64,000 bases of DNA from Micromonospora tarapacensis (GCF_019697375.1 NZ_JAHCDI010000004.1:3831324-3895323); one strand, 5' to 3'. Counted from the stretch's first letter, positions 16,937 to 25,366 are shown. Notes: generated by a model from the letters alone, not told the origin. Program-made: numbers and translations.

Positions 16937-17707
16937 TCAGGACGTGGTGGCCGTCGCGTCACCCCGGGCCGGCTGGTCGCCGTCTCGCCGGGTACGGACG
17001 AAGGCCAGCCCGCCCAGCACCAATCCGCCGAGTCCGGCGACCAGACCGGCGACGCCGAGCCCGATGGCGAGTCCGCTGCCGCCCTCCTCGGCGGCGGCAG
17101 CGGGCGCGTCGGCCGGCGCGGGCGAGTCGGCCGGGGACGGCGACGGCGCGTCGGCGGCCGCCGCGACGAGGTTGAGCACCGGCGCCGGCGCGGCGAGGTC
17201 CTCGCCGCCGGACTGCGGCTCGTCGATCCAACGCACCACGGCACCGTCGGAGTACGTCTGGAGCGCCTTGAAGACCATCTGGTCCACCGCGGGCAGCGGC
17301 CCCATGGAGACCGGGAACTCCTGGAAGGTGCCCGGTGCGATCGCGGAATCGGCGCCGGCCGTCCAAGTGATCTTGGAAACCACCTCGGTGATCTCACTGC
17401 CGTGCACCTGCACCGGCGGGTCGACCTGACGCTTCTCCACGGCCACCGTCCAGCCCGGCACCGGCATCGTGGAGACCGAACCCAGCGGGGCGTTCTCCGG
17501 CAGGAAGACCTCCAGTTTGGTGGTCGACGCCGTGTCGCTCTCGTTCGGCACCCGGAACGCGAGCCGGCCGTAGCCGCCCTGGGTGGCCTCCCTCGGGTTG
17601 ACGGTGACGTGGGCCGACGCGGGCGCCGCGAAGCCGAACACGGCCGTGACGACGGCGCCCAGCGCCAGGGCGGCAGCGGCTCCTGCGGTACGCCGGTGAC
17701 GGATCAT
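16937..17707 (-). CDS. YcnI-like copper-binding membrane protein (DUF1775)
   Basis: A 256-residue exported protein. A signal peptide (about 1-32) is cut so that the mature protein begins HVTVNPREA; the N-terminal His of YcnI proteins takes part in a copper-binding 'histidine brace'. The cupredoxin-like DUF1775 domain follows (about 33-175; RLAFRVPNESDT, LEVFLPEN, PGTFQEFPVSMGPLP, WIDEP), then an Ala/Pro/Asp linker and a C-terminal membrane helix with a short basic tail (VRTRRDG). It lies 13 bases downstream of the CopC-CopD gene on the same strand, the usual copper-handling pair. Confidence 0.88.
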   Translation of the reverse strand: MIRHRRTAGAAAALALGAVVTAVFGFAAPASAHVTVNPREATQGGYGRLAFRVPNESDTASTTKLEVFLPENAPLGSVSTMPVPGWTVAVEKRQVDPPVQVHGSEITEVVSKITWTAGADSAIAPGTFQEFPVSMGPLPAVDQMVFKALQTYSDGAVVRWIDEPQSGGEDLAAPAPVLNLVAAAADAPSPSPADSPAPADAPAAAAEEGGSGLAIGLGVAGLVAGLGGLVLGGLAFVRTRRDGDQPARGDATATTS

Positions 17708-17720
17708 CGATGGAACCTCT

Positions 17721-19385
17721 CTAACGGACGGGCACGGTGGCGGTCACCGTGGCCTGGTCGATCTCGGTGGTACGGGCGGTTACCCGAAGCTCCCAGTCCC
17801 CCGCCGCGGGCAGGCTGATCTCGCCGGTGGCATGGTTGTCGGTGAGCGGCAGCAGCGGGACGTCGATCGGCTCGATCCCGGCCGCCGGCAGCGCCACGGT
17901 GGCCCGCCACTCCACGACCGGTTGCGGCCGGTTGTCCGGGGTGTACGCGTAGAAGTGCAGCGAGTTGTTGCCCCGCTCGGCCGGGGTCACCTCGACCTGC
18001 AGCGAGTAGAGCGAGCTGTTCAGCGTGGCGGCGAAGTAGTCGCTGTCGGCGCCGGCCACGTCCGCCGAGACGCTCCGGGCCGGAGTCGTCTGCACCAGGG
18101 TCGCCGAGACGCCGAGCACGATCGCGGTGATCACCAGCTCCGCCCAGATGGCCCGGCGCACGGGCGCCGGCCGGCTGGCCGCGACCCGCCTGCGCACCAA
18201 CTGCCGGGAGTACGCGGCCACCGCGATGACCACCGCGAAGAGCCCGATCTTGGCCAGCACCAGCCGCCCGTAGGTGGTGTTCACCAGCGCCGCCGGGGTG
18301 GCCACCTCGATCAGCGCCTGGACGATGCCGGCGAGCAGCAGCGCGGAGACCGCCAGCGCGGCCCAGCGCGACCAGATCGGCAGGATCGCCCCCAGTTCGC
18401 GTTCGTCCGCCCGGGGCAGCAGGAACACGGCGAGCATCACCAGGCCACCCAGCCAGACGGCCATGCCGCCCAGGTGCACCACGTCGACGACCACCGACAC
18501 CGCCGGCGCGGGGGACGCCGCCGGGTGCCCGGCCAGCGGCCAGGTGAGCAGCGCTCCCGCGGCGAGCACGCCGAGGATCACCAGGTCGGTCCGGCCCACC
18601 GGCCCGGCCAGCAGCGGCCGGAGCAGGAACGCCGTCGCGGCCAGCAGACCCAGCCGGACCAGGTGGGCGGCACCGAAGGCGCTGCCGAGCACCAGGCTCA
18701 GCCCGTCACCGGTGATGTCGAACGGCCCGCCCCCGTCGGTGTACGGCACCTGGAGCAGGATCGCCGCGACCGTGGCCAGCGCCACCAGGCCGAGACCGGT
18801 CCAGGCCAGCCGGGCCGGCCCACGCCGGGACAGCCGGCGCGGCCAGAGCAGGGCGAGCACCAGCGACGGCCCGACGGCCAGCAGCAGGCCCGTGTAGCCG
18901 ACGAACTTGGCGACCTTGACCGCGTTGGCGACCACCGGGTCGGTCCGGCCGTTGCCGCCGGTGTCCACCGGCGGCTCGGAGGGTGCGCCCACGGAGTAGG
19001 TGAACGCACCGGAGACCGGGTGGCTGTCGGCGGAGATCACCCGGTACGTGACCAGGTAGGTGCCGTTGCCGCCGGCCGGGTCGACGGGGATGCTGACCAC
19101 GCCGCCGGTGAACTTCGGCTCGCCCCGGTCGGCGCGGGAGCCGTCCGGCGCGATGACCCGAATCCGGTCCGGCACCTTGCGGACCGTCTCGCTGAAGGTC
19201 AGCACCACCTCGGCCGGCGCGGTGGGCACCACGGCCGAGGCGGCCGGACTGCTGCTGGACAGCACGGCGTGGGCGCTGGCCGGGGCGGCGGGGGCGAGCA
19301 GCAGGGCGACGACGGTGACCAACAGGCCGGCGGCGGCGGCCAGCCGGGCGAATCGGCGGCGATGGGCGGCAGTCATGCCCGTCAT
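17721..19385 (-). CDS. CopC-CopD fusion copper transport protein
   Basis: A 554-residue fusion. A signal peptide ending ASA leaves mature HAVLSSSSPA, the N-terminal His being a CopC copper ligand. The CopC beta-barrel (about 40-135) carries VTYRVISADSHPVSGAFTYSVG. An eight-helix CopD domain follows (about 165-435; GGMAVWLGGLVML, PIWSRWAALAVSALLLAG), then a C-terminal extracytoplasmic beta domain (about 450-554). Such fusions move copper across the membrane. ATG at 19376 is an alternative start three codons in; the open frame extends much further upstream but has no coding character. YcnI follows on the same strand, and an ECF sigma operon faces it. A candidate ECF promoter lies at 19539-19567. 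Confidence 0.88.
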   Translation of the reverse strand: MTGMTAAHRRRFARLAAAAGLLVTVVALLLAPAAPASAHAVLSSSSPAASAVVPTAPAEVVLTFSETVRKVPDRIRVIAPDGSRADRGEPKFTGGVVSIPVDPAGGNGTYLVTYRVISADSHPVSGAFTYSVGAPSEPPVDTGGNGRTDPVVANAVKVAKFVGYTGLLLAVGPSLVLALLWPRRLSRRGPARLAWTGLGLVALATVAAILLQVPYTDGGGPFDITGDGLSLVLGSAFGAAHLVRLGLLAATAFLLRPLLAGPVGRTDLVILGVLAAGALLTWPLAGHPAASPAPAVSVVVDVVHLGGMAVWLGGLVMLAVFLLPRADERELGAILPIWSRWAALAVSALLLAGIVQALIEVATPAALVNTTYGRLVLAKIGLFAVVIAVAAYSRQLVRRRVAASRPAPVRRAIWAELVITAIVLGVSATLVQTTPARSVSADVAGADSDYFAATLNSSLYSLQVEVTPAERGNNSLHFYAYTPDNRPQPVVEWRATVALPAAGIEPIDVPLLPLTDNHATGEISLPAAGDWELRVTARTTEIDQATVTATVPVR

Positions 19386-19538
19386 GCTCGCCGACGACGC
19401 CCTTCCCGGCGAGCCACCCTGGTCGCCGGGCCGTCGCCGTGGCCGTGGCCGTCGATGGGCCCGGCGCGGGCCATGGCGGCAACGGTGGCACCGTGCGGCA
19501 TCTCGCGCGCGGATCCGGGGCCGACGGTCATGAGCGGA

Positions 19539-19567
19539 TAGTCGGCCAGAACGCGGGAAAAGTTCCC
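19539..19567 (-). promoter_or_regulatory. Candidate ECF-type promoter driving the copper operon
   Basis: On the minus strand GGGAAC (19567-19562) is followed after 17 bases by CGACTA (19544-19539), fitting the GGAAC / CG-type spacing of ECF sigma promoters. It is in the gap shared with the divergent ECF sigma gene. It implies a leader of about 150 bases, which weakens the case. The same block contains the short palindrome CGGGAA-AAG-TTCCCG. Confidence 0.35.
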
Positions 19568-19638
19568 GAAGTGGTGCAGCCCATGGAAGGGCCGAAGGGC
19601 CCTGCTGCTCGCCGCGGCGCCGCGTAACCTGGGTTGTC

Positions 19639-20244
19639 GTGATCCCCGCCCCGCGCCACACCTCCGCCGCCGACTCCACCGTCGGCCCCGGCGATCCTGC
19701 GCCGGGACCGGCCGGCACCGAGTCGACCACCGGATGGGCGCTGGCCGCCCGGGACGGTGACCCGGTCGCCCAGGCCGCCTTCGTCCGGGCCACCCAGGCC
19801 GAGGTGTGGCGGTTCGCGGCGGCACTTGTCGATCCGGACAGCGCCGACGATCTCACCCAGGAGACGTACCTTCGCGCGTTCCGCGCGCTGCCGGCCTTCG
19901 AAGGCCGCTCCAGCGCCCGCACCTGGTTGCTCGGCATCGCCCGGCGGGCCTGCGCCGACCACCTGCGCACCGTGGTCCGGCGGCGGCGGCTGGACCGGAG
20001 GCTCACCGCCAACGCGCACACCGACGTGCCGCACCCCGACCCGGCCGGCCAGCTCGGTGCGGCCGACCTGGTCCGGAGGCTGGCCGCCGAGCGGCGCGGC
20101 GCGTTCGTGCTGACCCAGCTGCTCGGCCTGTCGTACGCCGAGGCCGCCGCGGTGGAGGGGGTTCCGGTGGGCACCATCCGGTCGCGGGTGGCGCGGGCCC
20201 GTGCCGATCTGGTCGACGCGGTCGGCGAGGCGTTGGCCGGGTGA
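19639..20244 (+). CDS. RNA polymerase ECF sigma factor, SigC-like
   Basis: A 201-residue ECF sigma factor. Region 2 lies at about 40-110 (DPVAQAAFVRATQAEVWRFAAALV, DDLTQETYLRAFRALPAFEG, ARTWLLGIARRACADHLR). Region 4 lies at about 145-195 (RRGAFVLTQLLGLSYAEAAAVEGVPVGTIRSRVARAR). The short, mainly region 2/4 composition, and the position facing CopC-CopD/YcnI, resemble mycobacterial SigC, which is linked to copper. No anti-sigma gene is adjacent; instead it is coupled (GTGA) to a MauE-like gene. I infer control of copper or thiol-redox genes. Start GTG 19639 follows TGGGTTGTC and has no strong ribosome site. Confidence 0.82.
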   Translation: MIPAPRHTSAADSTVGPGDPAPGPAGTESTTGWALAARDGDPVAQAAFVRATQAEVWRFAAALVDPDSADDLTQETYLRAFRALPAFEGRSSARTWLLGIARRACADHLRTVVRRRRLDRRLTANAHTDVPHPDPAGQLGAADLVRRLAAERRGAFVLTQLLGLSYAEAAAVEGVPVGTIRSRVARARADLVDAVGEALAG

Positions 20245-20738
20245 ACGGAAAACCACGCAGCTGGCGCCCCTGGCTCGGGCTCGCCGTCCGGCTCGGGCTG
20301 GCGGCCGTCTGGCTGTACGCGGGCTGGTCGAAGGTCGGTGACCTGGCCGCCTCCGGCCGCGCGGTGCACGCCTACCAGGTGCTGCCGTACGACGTGGCGA
20401 TGGTGGTCGGTGCCGCGCTGCCCCTCGTCGAGTTGGCGCTGGGCCTGCTGCTGCTGGCCGGGCTGGCCACCCGACTGGGCGCCGGGGTCTCCGCGGCGCT
20501 GCTGCTGGTCTTCATCGCGGGCATCGCCTCGGCCTGGTCGCGGGGGCTGGCGATCGACTGCGGCTGCTTCGGCACCGGCGGCGAGTTGCCGGCCGGGCAG
20601 CGCCCCAGCTACCTGCCGGAGATCCTCCGGGACACCGGCTTCCTGGCCCTGGCCGGGTTCCTGCTGATCTGGCCCCGCACCGCCGTCTCGGCCGACGGCG
20701 CGCTGACGGGCGAACCGGTGGAGGACGATGATGAGTAG
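20241..20738 (+). CDS. MauE/DoxX-like membrane protein
   Basis: A 165-residue four-helix membrane protein. RLGLAAVWLYAGWSKVGD is the DoxX/MauE signature of the first helix, and LAIDCGCFG supplies a CxC pair at the membrane face, typical of MauE-type proteins that pass electrons to periplasmic disulfide proteins (helices at about 10-28, 50-70, 75-95, 130-148). Its GTG overlaps the sigma-factor stop and its end overlaps the DsbA-like gene by 11 bases, so the three are one operon. It probably supplies reductant or oxidant to the DsbA-like product. Confidence 0.85.
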   Translation: MNGKPRSWRPWLGLAVRLGLAAVWLYAGWSKVGDLAASGRAVHAYQVLPYDVAMVVGAALPLVELALGLLLLAGLATRLGAGVSAALLLVFIAGIASAWSRGLAIDCGCFGTGGELPAGQRPSYLPEILRDTGFLALAGFLLIWPRTAVSADGALTGEPVEDDDE

Positions 20739-21447
20739 TCGCAAGGGGCGCAAGGACGCGGCCCGGGTGGTCCGGGAGCAGCTGGCCCGGGAGCGACGCC
20801 GCAAGCAGACCCTGTGGATCTCACTCGGCGCGGTGCTGCTGCTGGTGATCGCCGGCCTGATCGGGTGGAGCGTCTGGTCGGGCCAGGAATCCGACGAGTT
20901 CACCGCGCCGCCGGGCGCCAACGAGGCGGGCACCGGCATCGTGGTCGGTTCCGGGCCGGTGACGGTGGACATCTACGAGGACTTCCTCTGCCCGGCCTGC
21001 AAGCAGTTCGAGGAGACCAGCGGCGCCACCGTGGAGCAGTTGGTCAGCGAGGGCAAGGTGCGGGTCGTCTACCACCCCGTGGCGTACCTGGACCGCTACT
21101 CCAGCACCGAGTACTCCACCCGCGCGTCGGCGGCGTCCGGTTGCGCCGCCGAGGGCGGCCGGTTCACCGAGTTCGCCGAGGCGCTGTTCGAGCGGCAGCC
21201 GCCGGAGGGCGGTGCCGGCCTGAGCGACGACGAACTGATCGACATCGGCGCCGAGGTCGGGCTGGCCCGGGACGCCTTCGGCAGTTGCGTCCGGGACGGG
21301 AAGTACCGGTCGTGGACGGCGCATGTCAGCGCCGAGGCGAGCCGCGCCGACGTCACCGGCACGCCGACCATCCTGGTCGCCGGGGAGCCGGTGCGGGAGT
21401 GGACGCCGGAGAACATCACCGCCGCGGTGGAGGCGGCCGGCCGGTGA
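20728..21447 (+). CDS. Membrane-anchored DsbA-family thiol-disulfide oxidoreductase
   Basis: A 239-residue protein with a basic N-terminus, one membrane helix (about 28-50) and an extracytoplasmic DsbA/thioredoxin-fold domain. IYEDFLCPACKQFEE carries the CPAC active site (about 89-92), with cis-Pro in TGTPTILV, and an inserted helical domain has two further cysteines (ASGCAAEGG, FGSCVRDG). Such enzymes form or isomerise disulfides in exported proteins. It overlaps the MauE-like gene upstream and the next membrane gene downstream (GTGA). Starts at 20728 and 20731 are both served by GGTGGAGG. Confidence 0.9.
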   Translation: MMSSRKGRKDAARVVREQLARERRRKQTLWISLGAVLLLVIAGLIGWSVWSGQESDEFTAPPGANEAGTGIVVGSGPVTVDIYEDFLCPACKQFEETSGATVEQLVSEGKVRVVYHPVAYLDRYSSTEYSTRASAASGCAAEGGRFTEFAEALFERQPPEGGAGLSDDELIDIGAEVGLARDAFGSCVRDGKYRSWTAHVSAEASRADVTGTPTILVAGEPVREWTPENITAAVEAAGR

Positions 21448-22526
21448 CCCTGCTGACCCGGGCCGGTCTGCTGCTCGCCGCCACGGTCACCGCGCTCGTC
21501 GCGACCGCCGCGCCCGCCCTCGCGCACGGCGCGGACGCGCCCAACGGCACCGACTACCGGGTCGAGGTCACCCAGCTGACCCCGGCCCGGCCGCAGCTGC
21601 GGGTACGGGTGATCGAGGCGGGCGCCCGGCTGGAGCTGACCAACACCGGCGGCGAGCCGGTCGAGGTGATCGGCTACTCGGGTGAGCCGTACCTGCGGAT
21701 CGGCCCGGACGGGGTCTTCGAGAACACCCGGTCACCGGCGACGTACCTCAACCGCACCATTCTCGGCGACACGGTCCTGCCCGCCGAGGCGGATCCGGCC
21801 GCCGCGCCGGTGTGGCGCCGGATCGACGGCGGGACGACCGCCCGCTGGCACGACCAGCGTGCCCGGTGGCGCGAGGCGGGCCCGCCCGCACCCGTGCGCG
21901 CCGCCCCCGACCGCGAGCACCGGGTACGCGACTGGGTGGTGCCGCTGCGCGACGCGGGCGGCCCGGTGCAGGTCCGGGGCACCCTGGACTGGGTGCCGCC
22001 GCCCGGCGCATACGCCTGGTGGGTGGCGGTCACGCTCGGCGCGCTGGCGGTGGGCGCGGTCGGGTTGCTGCCGGCGGCCTCGGTCCCCGGCCGCCGGGCC
22101 CTGGTCGCGCTGGGCGGGCTGCTGGTCGTGGGCGGGACGGCGGCCGTGCTGCTCACCGTCGGGCGGGTGCTGGACGCCGGGTCCGAGGGGATCGCCGGGG
22201 TGCTGGCCGGCCTGCTGACCGGCCCGGTGTGGGCCGGGCTGACCGGCCTCGGCGCGATCGCCGCCGGCGGCTGGGCGACGACCCGCGCCCGGCCCCACGC
22301 CGACTTCGTGGTGGCCCTGGCCGGAGTCGGTCTGGCCCTGTTCGCCGGGGTGGCCAACGCCGTCATGTTCGCCCGGGCCGTCCTGCCGGTGCCGTGGCCG
22401 GCCACGGCCGCCCGGGTGCTGGTCGTCCTCGTCCTCGTCACCGGCGCCGGCGCACTGGCCGCCGCCGTCCTGCGCCTGCACGCCGCCGGCCAGCGGGTGG
22501 CGGCCCGGTCGGCCGCTACTCGCTGA
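21444..22526 (+). CDS. Exported membrane protein of unknown function in the sigma/MauE/DsbA operon
   Basis: A 360-residue protein. A signal peptide (about 1-30, ending ALAHGADAP) leads to a beta-rich outer domain (about 31-190) with GYSGEPYLRIGPDGVFENTRSPATYLNR, then a C-terminal domain of about six membrane helices (about 195-355). The conserved-looking EPYLRI block and the exposed His after the signal peptide recall metal-handling envelope proteins, but I cannot assign a family. It is coupled to the DsbA-like gene by GTGA and ends ten bases into the convergent CbiO gene. A role in the same redox/copper pathway is inferred only from position. Confidence 0.7.
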   Translation: MTLLTRAGLLLAATVTALVATAAPALAHGADAPNGTDYRVEVTQLTPARPQLRVRVIEAGARLELTNTGGEPVEVIGYSGEPYLRIGPDGVFENTRSPATYLNRTILGDTVLPAEADPAAAPVWRRIDGGTTARWHDQRARWREAGPPAPVRAAPDREHRVRDWVVPLRDAGGPVQVRGTLDWVPPPGAYAWWVAVTLGALAVGAVGLLPAASVPGRRALVALGGLLVVGGTAAVLLTVGRVLDAGSEGIAGVLAGLLTGPVWAGLTGLGAIAAGGWATTRARPHADFVVALAGVGLALFAGVANAVMFARAVLPVPWPATAARVLVVLVLVTGAGALAAAVLRLHAAGQRVAARSAATR

Positions 22527-23286
22527 CCGGGCGCGGCCCCCGGGCGGGGCGGAACGGGTAGGGCAGTTCGAGGCGGTGCCGGGCCAGGAGTTCCTCGTCG
22601 TCGAGCAGCTCGGGCGTCGGCCCGTCGGCGACGATCCGCCCGCCGTCGAGGATGACCGACCGATCGCAGAGTTCGAAGGCGTACGGCAGGTCGTGGGTGA
22701 CCATCAGCAGGGTCACCGGCAGGCCACGCAGGATGCCGGCCAGTTCCCGCCGGGCCGCCGGGTCGAGGTTGGACGAGGGCTCGTCGAGCACCAGGATCTC
22801 CGGGCGCATGGCCAGCACGGTGGCCACCGCCACCCGGCGGCGCTGCCCGAAGGAGAGGTGGTGCGGGGTCCGGTCGCGGTGCTCGGACATGCCCACCGCG
22901 GCCAGCGCCTCGTCGACCCGGGCGGCCAGTTCCGCCCCGCGCAGCCCGAGGTTGGCCGGGCCGAACGCCACGTCCTCGGCGACGGTGGGCAGGAAGAGCT
23001 GGTCGTCGGGATCCTGGAAGACGATGCCCACCCGCCGACGGATCTCCGCCAGCGTCGCCCGGTCCGAACCGACCGCCAGGCCACCGACGACGATGTCGCC
23101 GCCGGTCGGGGTCAGGATGCCGTTGAGGTGCAGCACCAGCGTGGTCTTGCCGGCGCCGTTCGGGCCGAGCAGGGCGACCCGCTCACCCCGCCCGACCGTC
23201 AGGTCGACGCCGTGCAGGGCGACGTGGCCGTCCGGGTACGCGTACCGGACGCCACGGACCTCCAGGCTGGGAGCGGTGGGCTGCAC
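22516..23286 (-). CDS. cbiO: Energy-coupling factor ATPase, cobalt/nickel importer (CbiO)
   Basis: A 256-residue ABC ATPase. Walker A is GPNGAGKTT (about 41-49), the Q-loop VFQDPDDQLF, the signature LSFGQ, Walker B ILVLDEPSSNLDP, and the switch His lies in MVTHDLPYA. The DPDDQLF Q-loop is typical of ECF/CbiO ATPases. GTG start at 23286. It is the last gene of a CbiM-CbiN-CbiQ-CbiO operon and energises metal import. Its 3' end overlaps the convergent membrane gene by 11 bases. Confidence 0.93.
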   Translation of the reverse strand: MQPTAPSLEVRGVRYAYPDGHVALHGVDLTVGRGERVALLGPNGAGKTTLVLHLNGILTPTGGDIVVGGLAVGSDRATLAEIRRRVGIVFQDPDDQLFLPTVAEDVAFGPANLGLRGAELAARVDEALAAVGMSEHRDRTPHHLSFGQRRRVAVATVLAMRPEILVLDEPSSNLDPAARRELAGILRGLPVTLLMVTHDLPYAFELCDRSVILDGGRIVADGPTPELLDDEELLARHRLELPYPFRPARGPRPVSE

Positions 23287-23293
23287 GCTTCGA

Positions 23294-24064
23294 TCATGTC
23301 AGCACGGCCGCGGTGGCGGCGACGGTGCCCGCCAGCAGCGGCACGGTGGCCGCGATCAGCCACTGCCCCGCCGTCGCCGCACCCGCGCCCTGCCAGACCG
23401 CCGGCATCCGGCCGGTGTAGCCGCGCGCGAGCATCGCCAGGTAGACCCGCTCGCCCCGCTCGAAGGCGCGCAGGAACAGCGCACCGACCCCGGCAGCGAA
23501 GCCGCGCAGTTGCCACACGAAGCGCGGATCGTCGCCGCGGGAGATCCGGGCCACCCGCATCCGGCGGGCCTCGCCGACCAGCACGTCCAGGTAGCGCAGC
23601 ATGAAGGTGGCGATCTGGGTGAGGATCTGCGGGCAGCGCAGCCGGTCCAGCCCGACGATCAGGTCACGGGTGGTGGTGGTGGCCGCCAGCAGCAGCGACG
23701 CCCACACGCCCAGGGTGCCCTTGGCGACGATGTTCCACGCGCCGTAGAGGCCGTCGACGGAGAGGGCCAGCCCGGCCACCTCCACCCGCTCACCCGCGCC
23801 GAGGAACGGCAGGGCGACGGCGAAGAGCACGAACGGCAGCTCGATCGTCGACCGGACGAGCAGCCAGCGGGCGTCCACCCGAGCCAGCGCCGCGACGGCC
23901 ACGACCAACAGGGCGTACGCGCCGAAGGCCCAGACCGCCTCGCGGGGGGTGGCGACCACCGCGAGGGTGAACGCCACCATCGCCGCGATCTTGACCTCGG
24001 GCGGCAGCCGGTGCACCGGCGAGCTGGCCTCGCGGTACAGCACATGGGCGTGACCGGCCCCCAC
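23294..24064 (-). CDS. cbiQ: Energy-coupling factor transmembrane protein (CbiQ)
   Basis: A 256-residue T-component of a group I ECF importer. It opens HRLPPEVKIAAMVAFTLAVV, has five to six membrane helices, and in its C-terminal half carries the ATPase-coupling helices with ARG-type motifs (RRMRVARISRGD, YLAMLARGYTG). GTG at 24064 is five bases beyond the CbiN stop, and the end is seven bases before CbiO. It links CbiM/CbiN to the ATPase. Confidence 0.9.
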   Translation of the reverse strand: MGAGHAHVLYREASSPVHRLPPEVKIAAMVAFTLAVVATPREAVWAFGAYALLVVAVAALARVDARWLLVRSTIELPFVLFAVALPFLGAGERVEVAGLALSVDGLYGAWNIVAKGTLGVWASLLLAATTTTRDLIVGLDRLRCPQILTQIATFMLRYLDVLVGEARRMRVARISRGDDPRFVWQLRGFAAGVGALFLRAFERGERVYLAMLARGYTGRMPAVWQGAGAATAGQWLIAATVPLLAGTVAATAAVLT

Positions 24065-24069
24065 CCGCG

Positions 24070-24489
24070 CTACCCCCGGCTCGTGGCGGTCGGGTCGGTG
24101 ACGGCCGGGTCGGGCCGGCCGGCCTCCGGCGATCCCGCGGCGGGCGGGGTCTGCTCCGGGCCGCGCCGGCGCACCAGCCAGAAGGCGCCGCCGGCCACGG
24201 CGAAGGTCAGCAGGACGCCCAGCACGCCGGAGAGCCCGGTGGAGAGGAAGTCGTTGTCGAGGCCGGCGATGCCGTAGTCGGCCAACGGCCCGCCGATCTC
24301 GTGTTCCTGCTCCTGCTGCGCCGGGCAACTGCCGCCGGTGATCTCGTCGTCGGCGTCGAAGGTGCAGCCCCCCCGCAGCGAGGAGTCCAGCCCGTCCGGG
24401 TGCGACGAGGCGAAGCTGCTCACCACGCCGGCCAGCAACAGGGCGACGAGCAGGCCACCGACGATGAACCCCCAGGACCGCTTGTTCAC
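24070..24489 (-). CDS. CbiN-like PDGLE-domain subunit of cobalt/nickel importer
   Basis: A 139-residue protein with two membrane helices (about 6-26 and 83-104) flanking an outer loop that contains SSHPDGLDSSL, the PDGLE-type motif that replaces classical CbiN in many importers. It ends in a Pro/Thr-rich tail. GTG at 24489 overlaps the CbiM stop. It helps CbiM load Co2+ or Ni2+. Confidence 0.85.
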   Translation of the reverse strand: MNKRSWGFIVGGLLVALLLAGVVSSFASSHPDGLDSSLRGGCTFDADDEITGGSCPAQQEQEHEIGGPLADYGIAGLDNDFLSTGLSGVLGVLLTFAVAGGAFWLVRRRGPEQTPPAAGSPEAGRPDPAVTDPTATSRG

Positions 24490-25202
24490 CGGACACCTCC
24501 GACAGCCGGAACGGATGCCGGCACAGCCGGCTTCAGGGCGCGCAACGCGTACACCAGGTCGGGGCGGACCTTCGCGACGGTGACCACCGTGGTGGCCGTG
24601 ATCAGTCCCTCGCCGATGCCGATGAGCAGGTGGGAGACGGCCATCGTCCCGGCCAGTCCGGCCAGGTTGCCGCCGAGGTCGGTGGTGCCGCCGAGCTGGT
24701 ACTGCAACACGAAGCCCATCGCCGCCACGACCACGCTGACCAGCGCGGAGAGGAAGGCGGTGACCGCCAGCCCGGCCGGGGTGCGCGGCAGCACCCGCAG
24801 CAGCAGTGCGATCAGCAGGTACGCCACCGCGATGCCGATGACGGCCATGTTGGTGATGTTGAGCCCGAGCATGGCCACCCCGCCGTCGCCGAAGACGAGG
24901 GCCTGCACCACGAGCACCACCGCGACGCAGAGCGCGCCGACCCAGGGGCCGACCAGCATGGCGGCGAGCGCGCCACCGAGCAGGTGGCCGCTGACCCCCG
25001 CGGTGAAGATCGGGAAGTTGAGCATCTGCACCGCGAAGATGAACGCCGCGACGAGACCGGCCATCGGTGCCAGCCGGTCGTCCAGGTCCCGCCGGCCACG
25101 CATGACGCAGAACGCCATCGCCGCCAGTGCGATCACCGCGAAGACCGCGGCGACGGGACCGTTGATGATCCCGTTCGAGATGTGCATGGCCAGGGTTTCC
25201 AC
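24486..25202 (-). CDS. cbiM: Cobalt/nickel importer substrate-binding membrane protein (CbiM)
   Basis: A protein of about 238 residues with six or seven membrane helices. The family's N-terminal MHISNGIINGP supplies the metal-binding His (third position of the Met-His-Ile motif); when that loop is the true N-terminus, the Met and His nitrogens bind the ion. Later blocks include FTAGVSGHLLGGALAAMLVGPW and GEGLITA. GTG at 25202 has GGGAGG five bases upstream; ATG at 25187 would begin exactly at MHISNG and may be the real start. It is the first gene of the operon, with a palindromic operator 67 bases upstream and no cobalamin riboswitch. Confidence 0.9.
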   Translation of the reverse strand: METLAMHISNGIINGPVAAVFAVIALAAMAFCVMRGRRDLDDRLAPMAGLVAAFIFAVQMLNFPIFTAGVSGHLLGGALAAMLVGPWVGALCVAVVLVVQALVFGDGGVAMLGLNITNMAVIGIAVAYLLIALLLRVLPRTPAGLAVTAFLSALVSVVVAAMGFVLQYQLGGTTDLGGNLAGLAGTMAVSHLLIGIGEGLITATTVVTVAKVRPDLVYALRALKPAVPASVPAVGGVR

Positions 25203-25218
25203 GCGACCTCCCACGTGA

Positions 25219-25238
25219 CGGCGAGCCCGTGCTCGCCG
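25219..25238 (-). promoter_or_regulatory. Leader hairpin just before the CbiM ribosome site
   Basis: CGGCGAGC / GCTCGCCG form an 8-bp stem with a 4-base loop, ending about ten bases before the GGGAGG ribosome site. It may influence translation; no metal-sensing RNA class is recognisable. Confidence 0.4.
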
Positions 25239-25268
25239 GCAGGGACGAGCCTATTTCCCGTGGCATGC

Positions 25269-25289
25269 TGTTGCCAATACCTGGCAACA
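25269..25289. promoter_or_regulatory. Palindromic metalloregulator operator (Nur-like) upstream of cbiM
   Basis: TGTTGCCA-ATACC-TGGCAACA is a perfect 8-bp inverted repeat with 5-base spacing, 67 bases before the CbiM start and 78 before bcp. The TTGC...GCAA halves with 5-base spacing resemble the boxes of the nickel-responsive Fur-family repressor Nur of streptomycetes. It would make the importer metal-repressed. Confidence 0.55.
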
Positions 25290-25366
25290 ACGATGACCTT
25301 GATCACGTTGGCCGTCCCGCGCGGCGGTCCCGGTAGGCCCGGCCCGCACGGCGGTAGGGTCGTGCC

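Noticed and set aside
19386..20972. Upstream extension of the CopC-CopD frame by over 500 codons
   Set aside because: The extension overlaps three real plus-strand genes (sigma, MauE, DsbA) and would place the signal peptide in the middle of the protein.
25203..25366. Cobalamin riboswitch before cbiM
   Set aside because: The gap is short and lacks a recognisable B12 box and the multi-helix core; only a palindromic operator and a small hairpin are seen.
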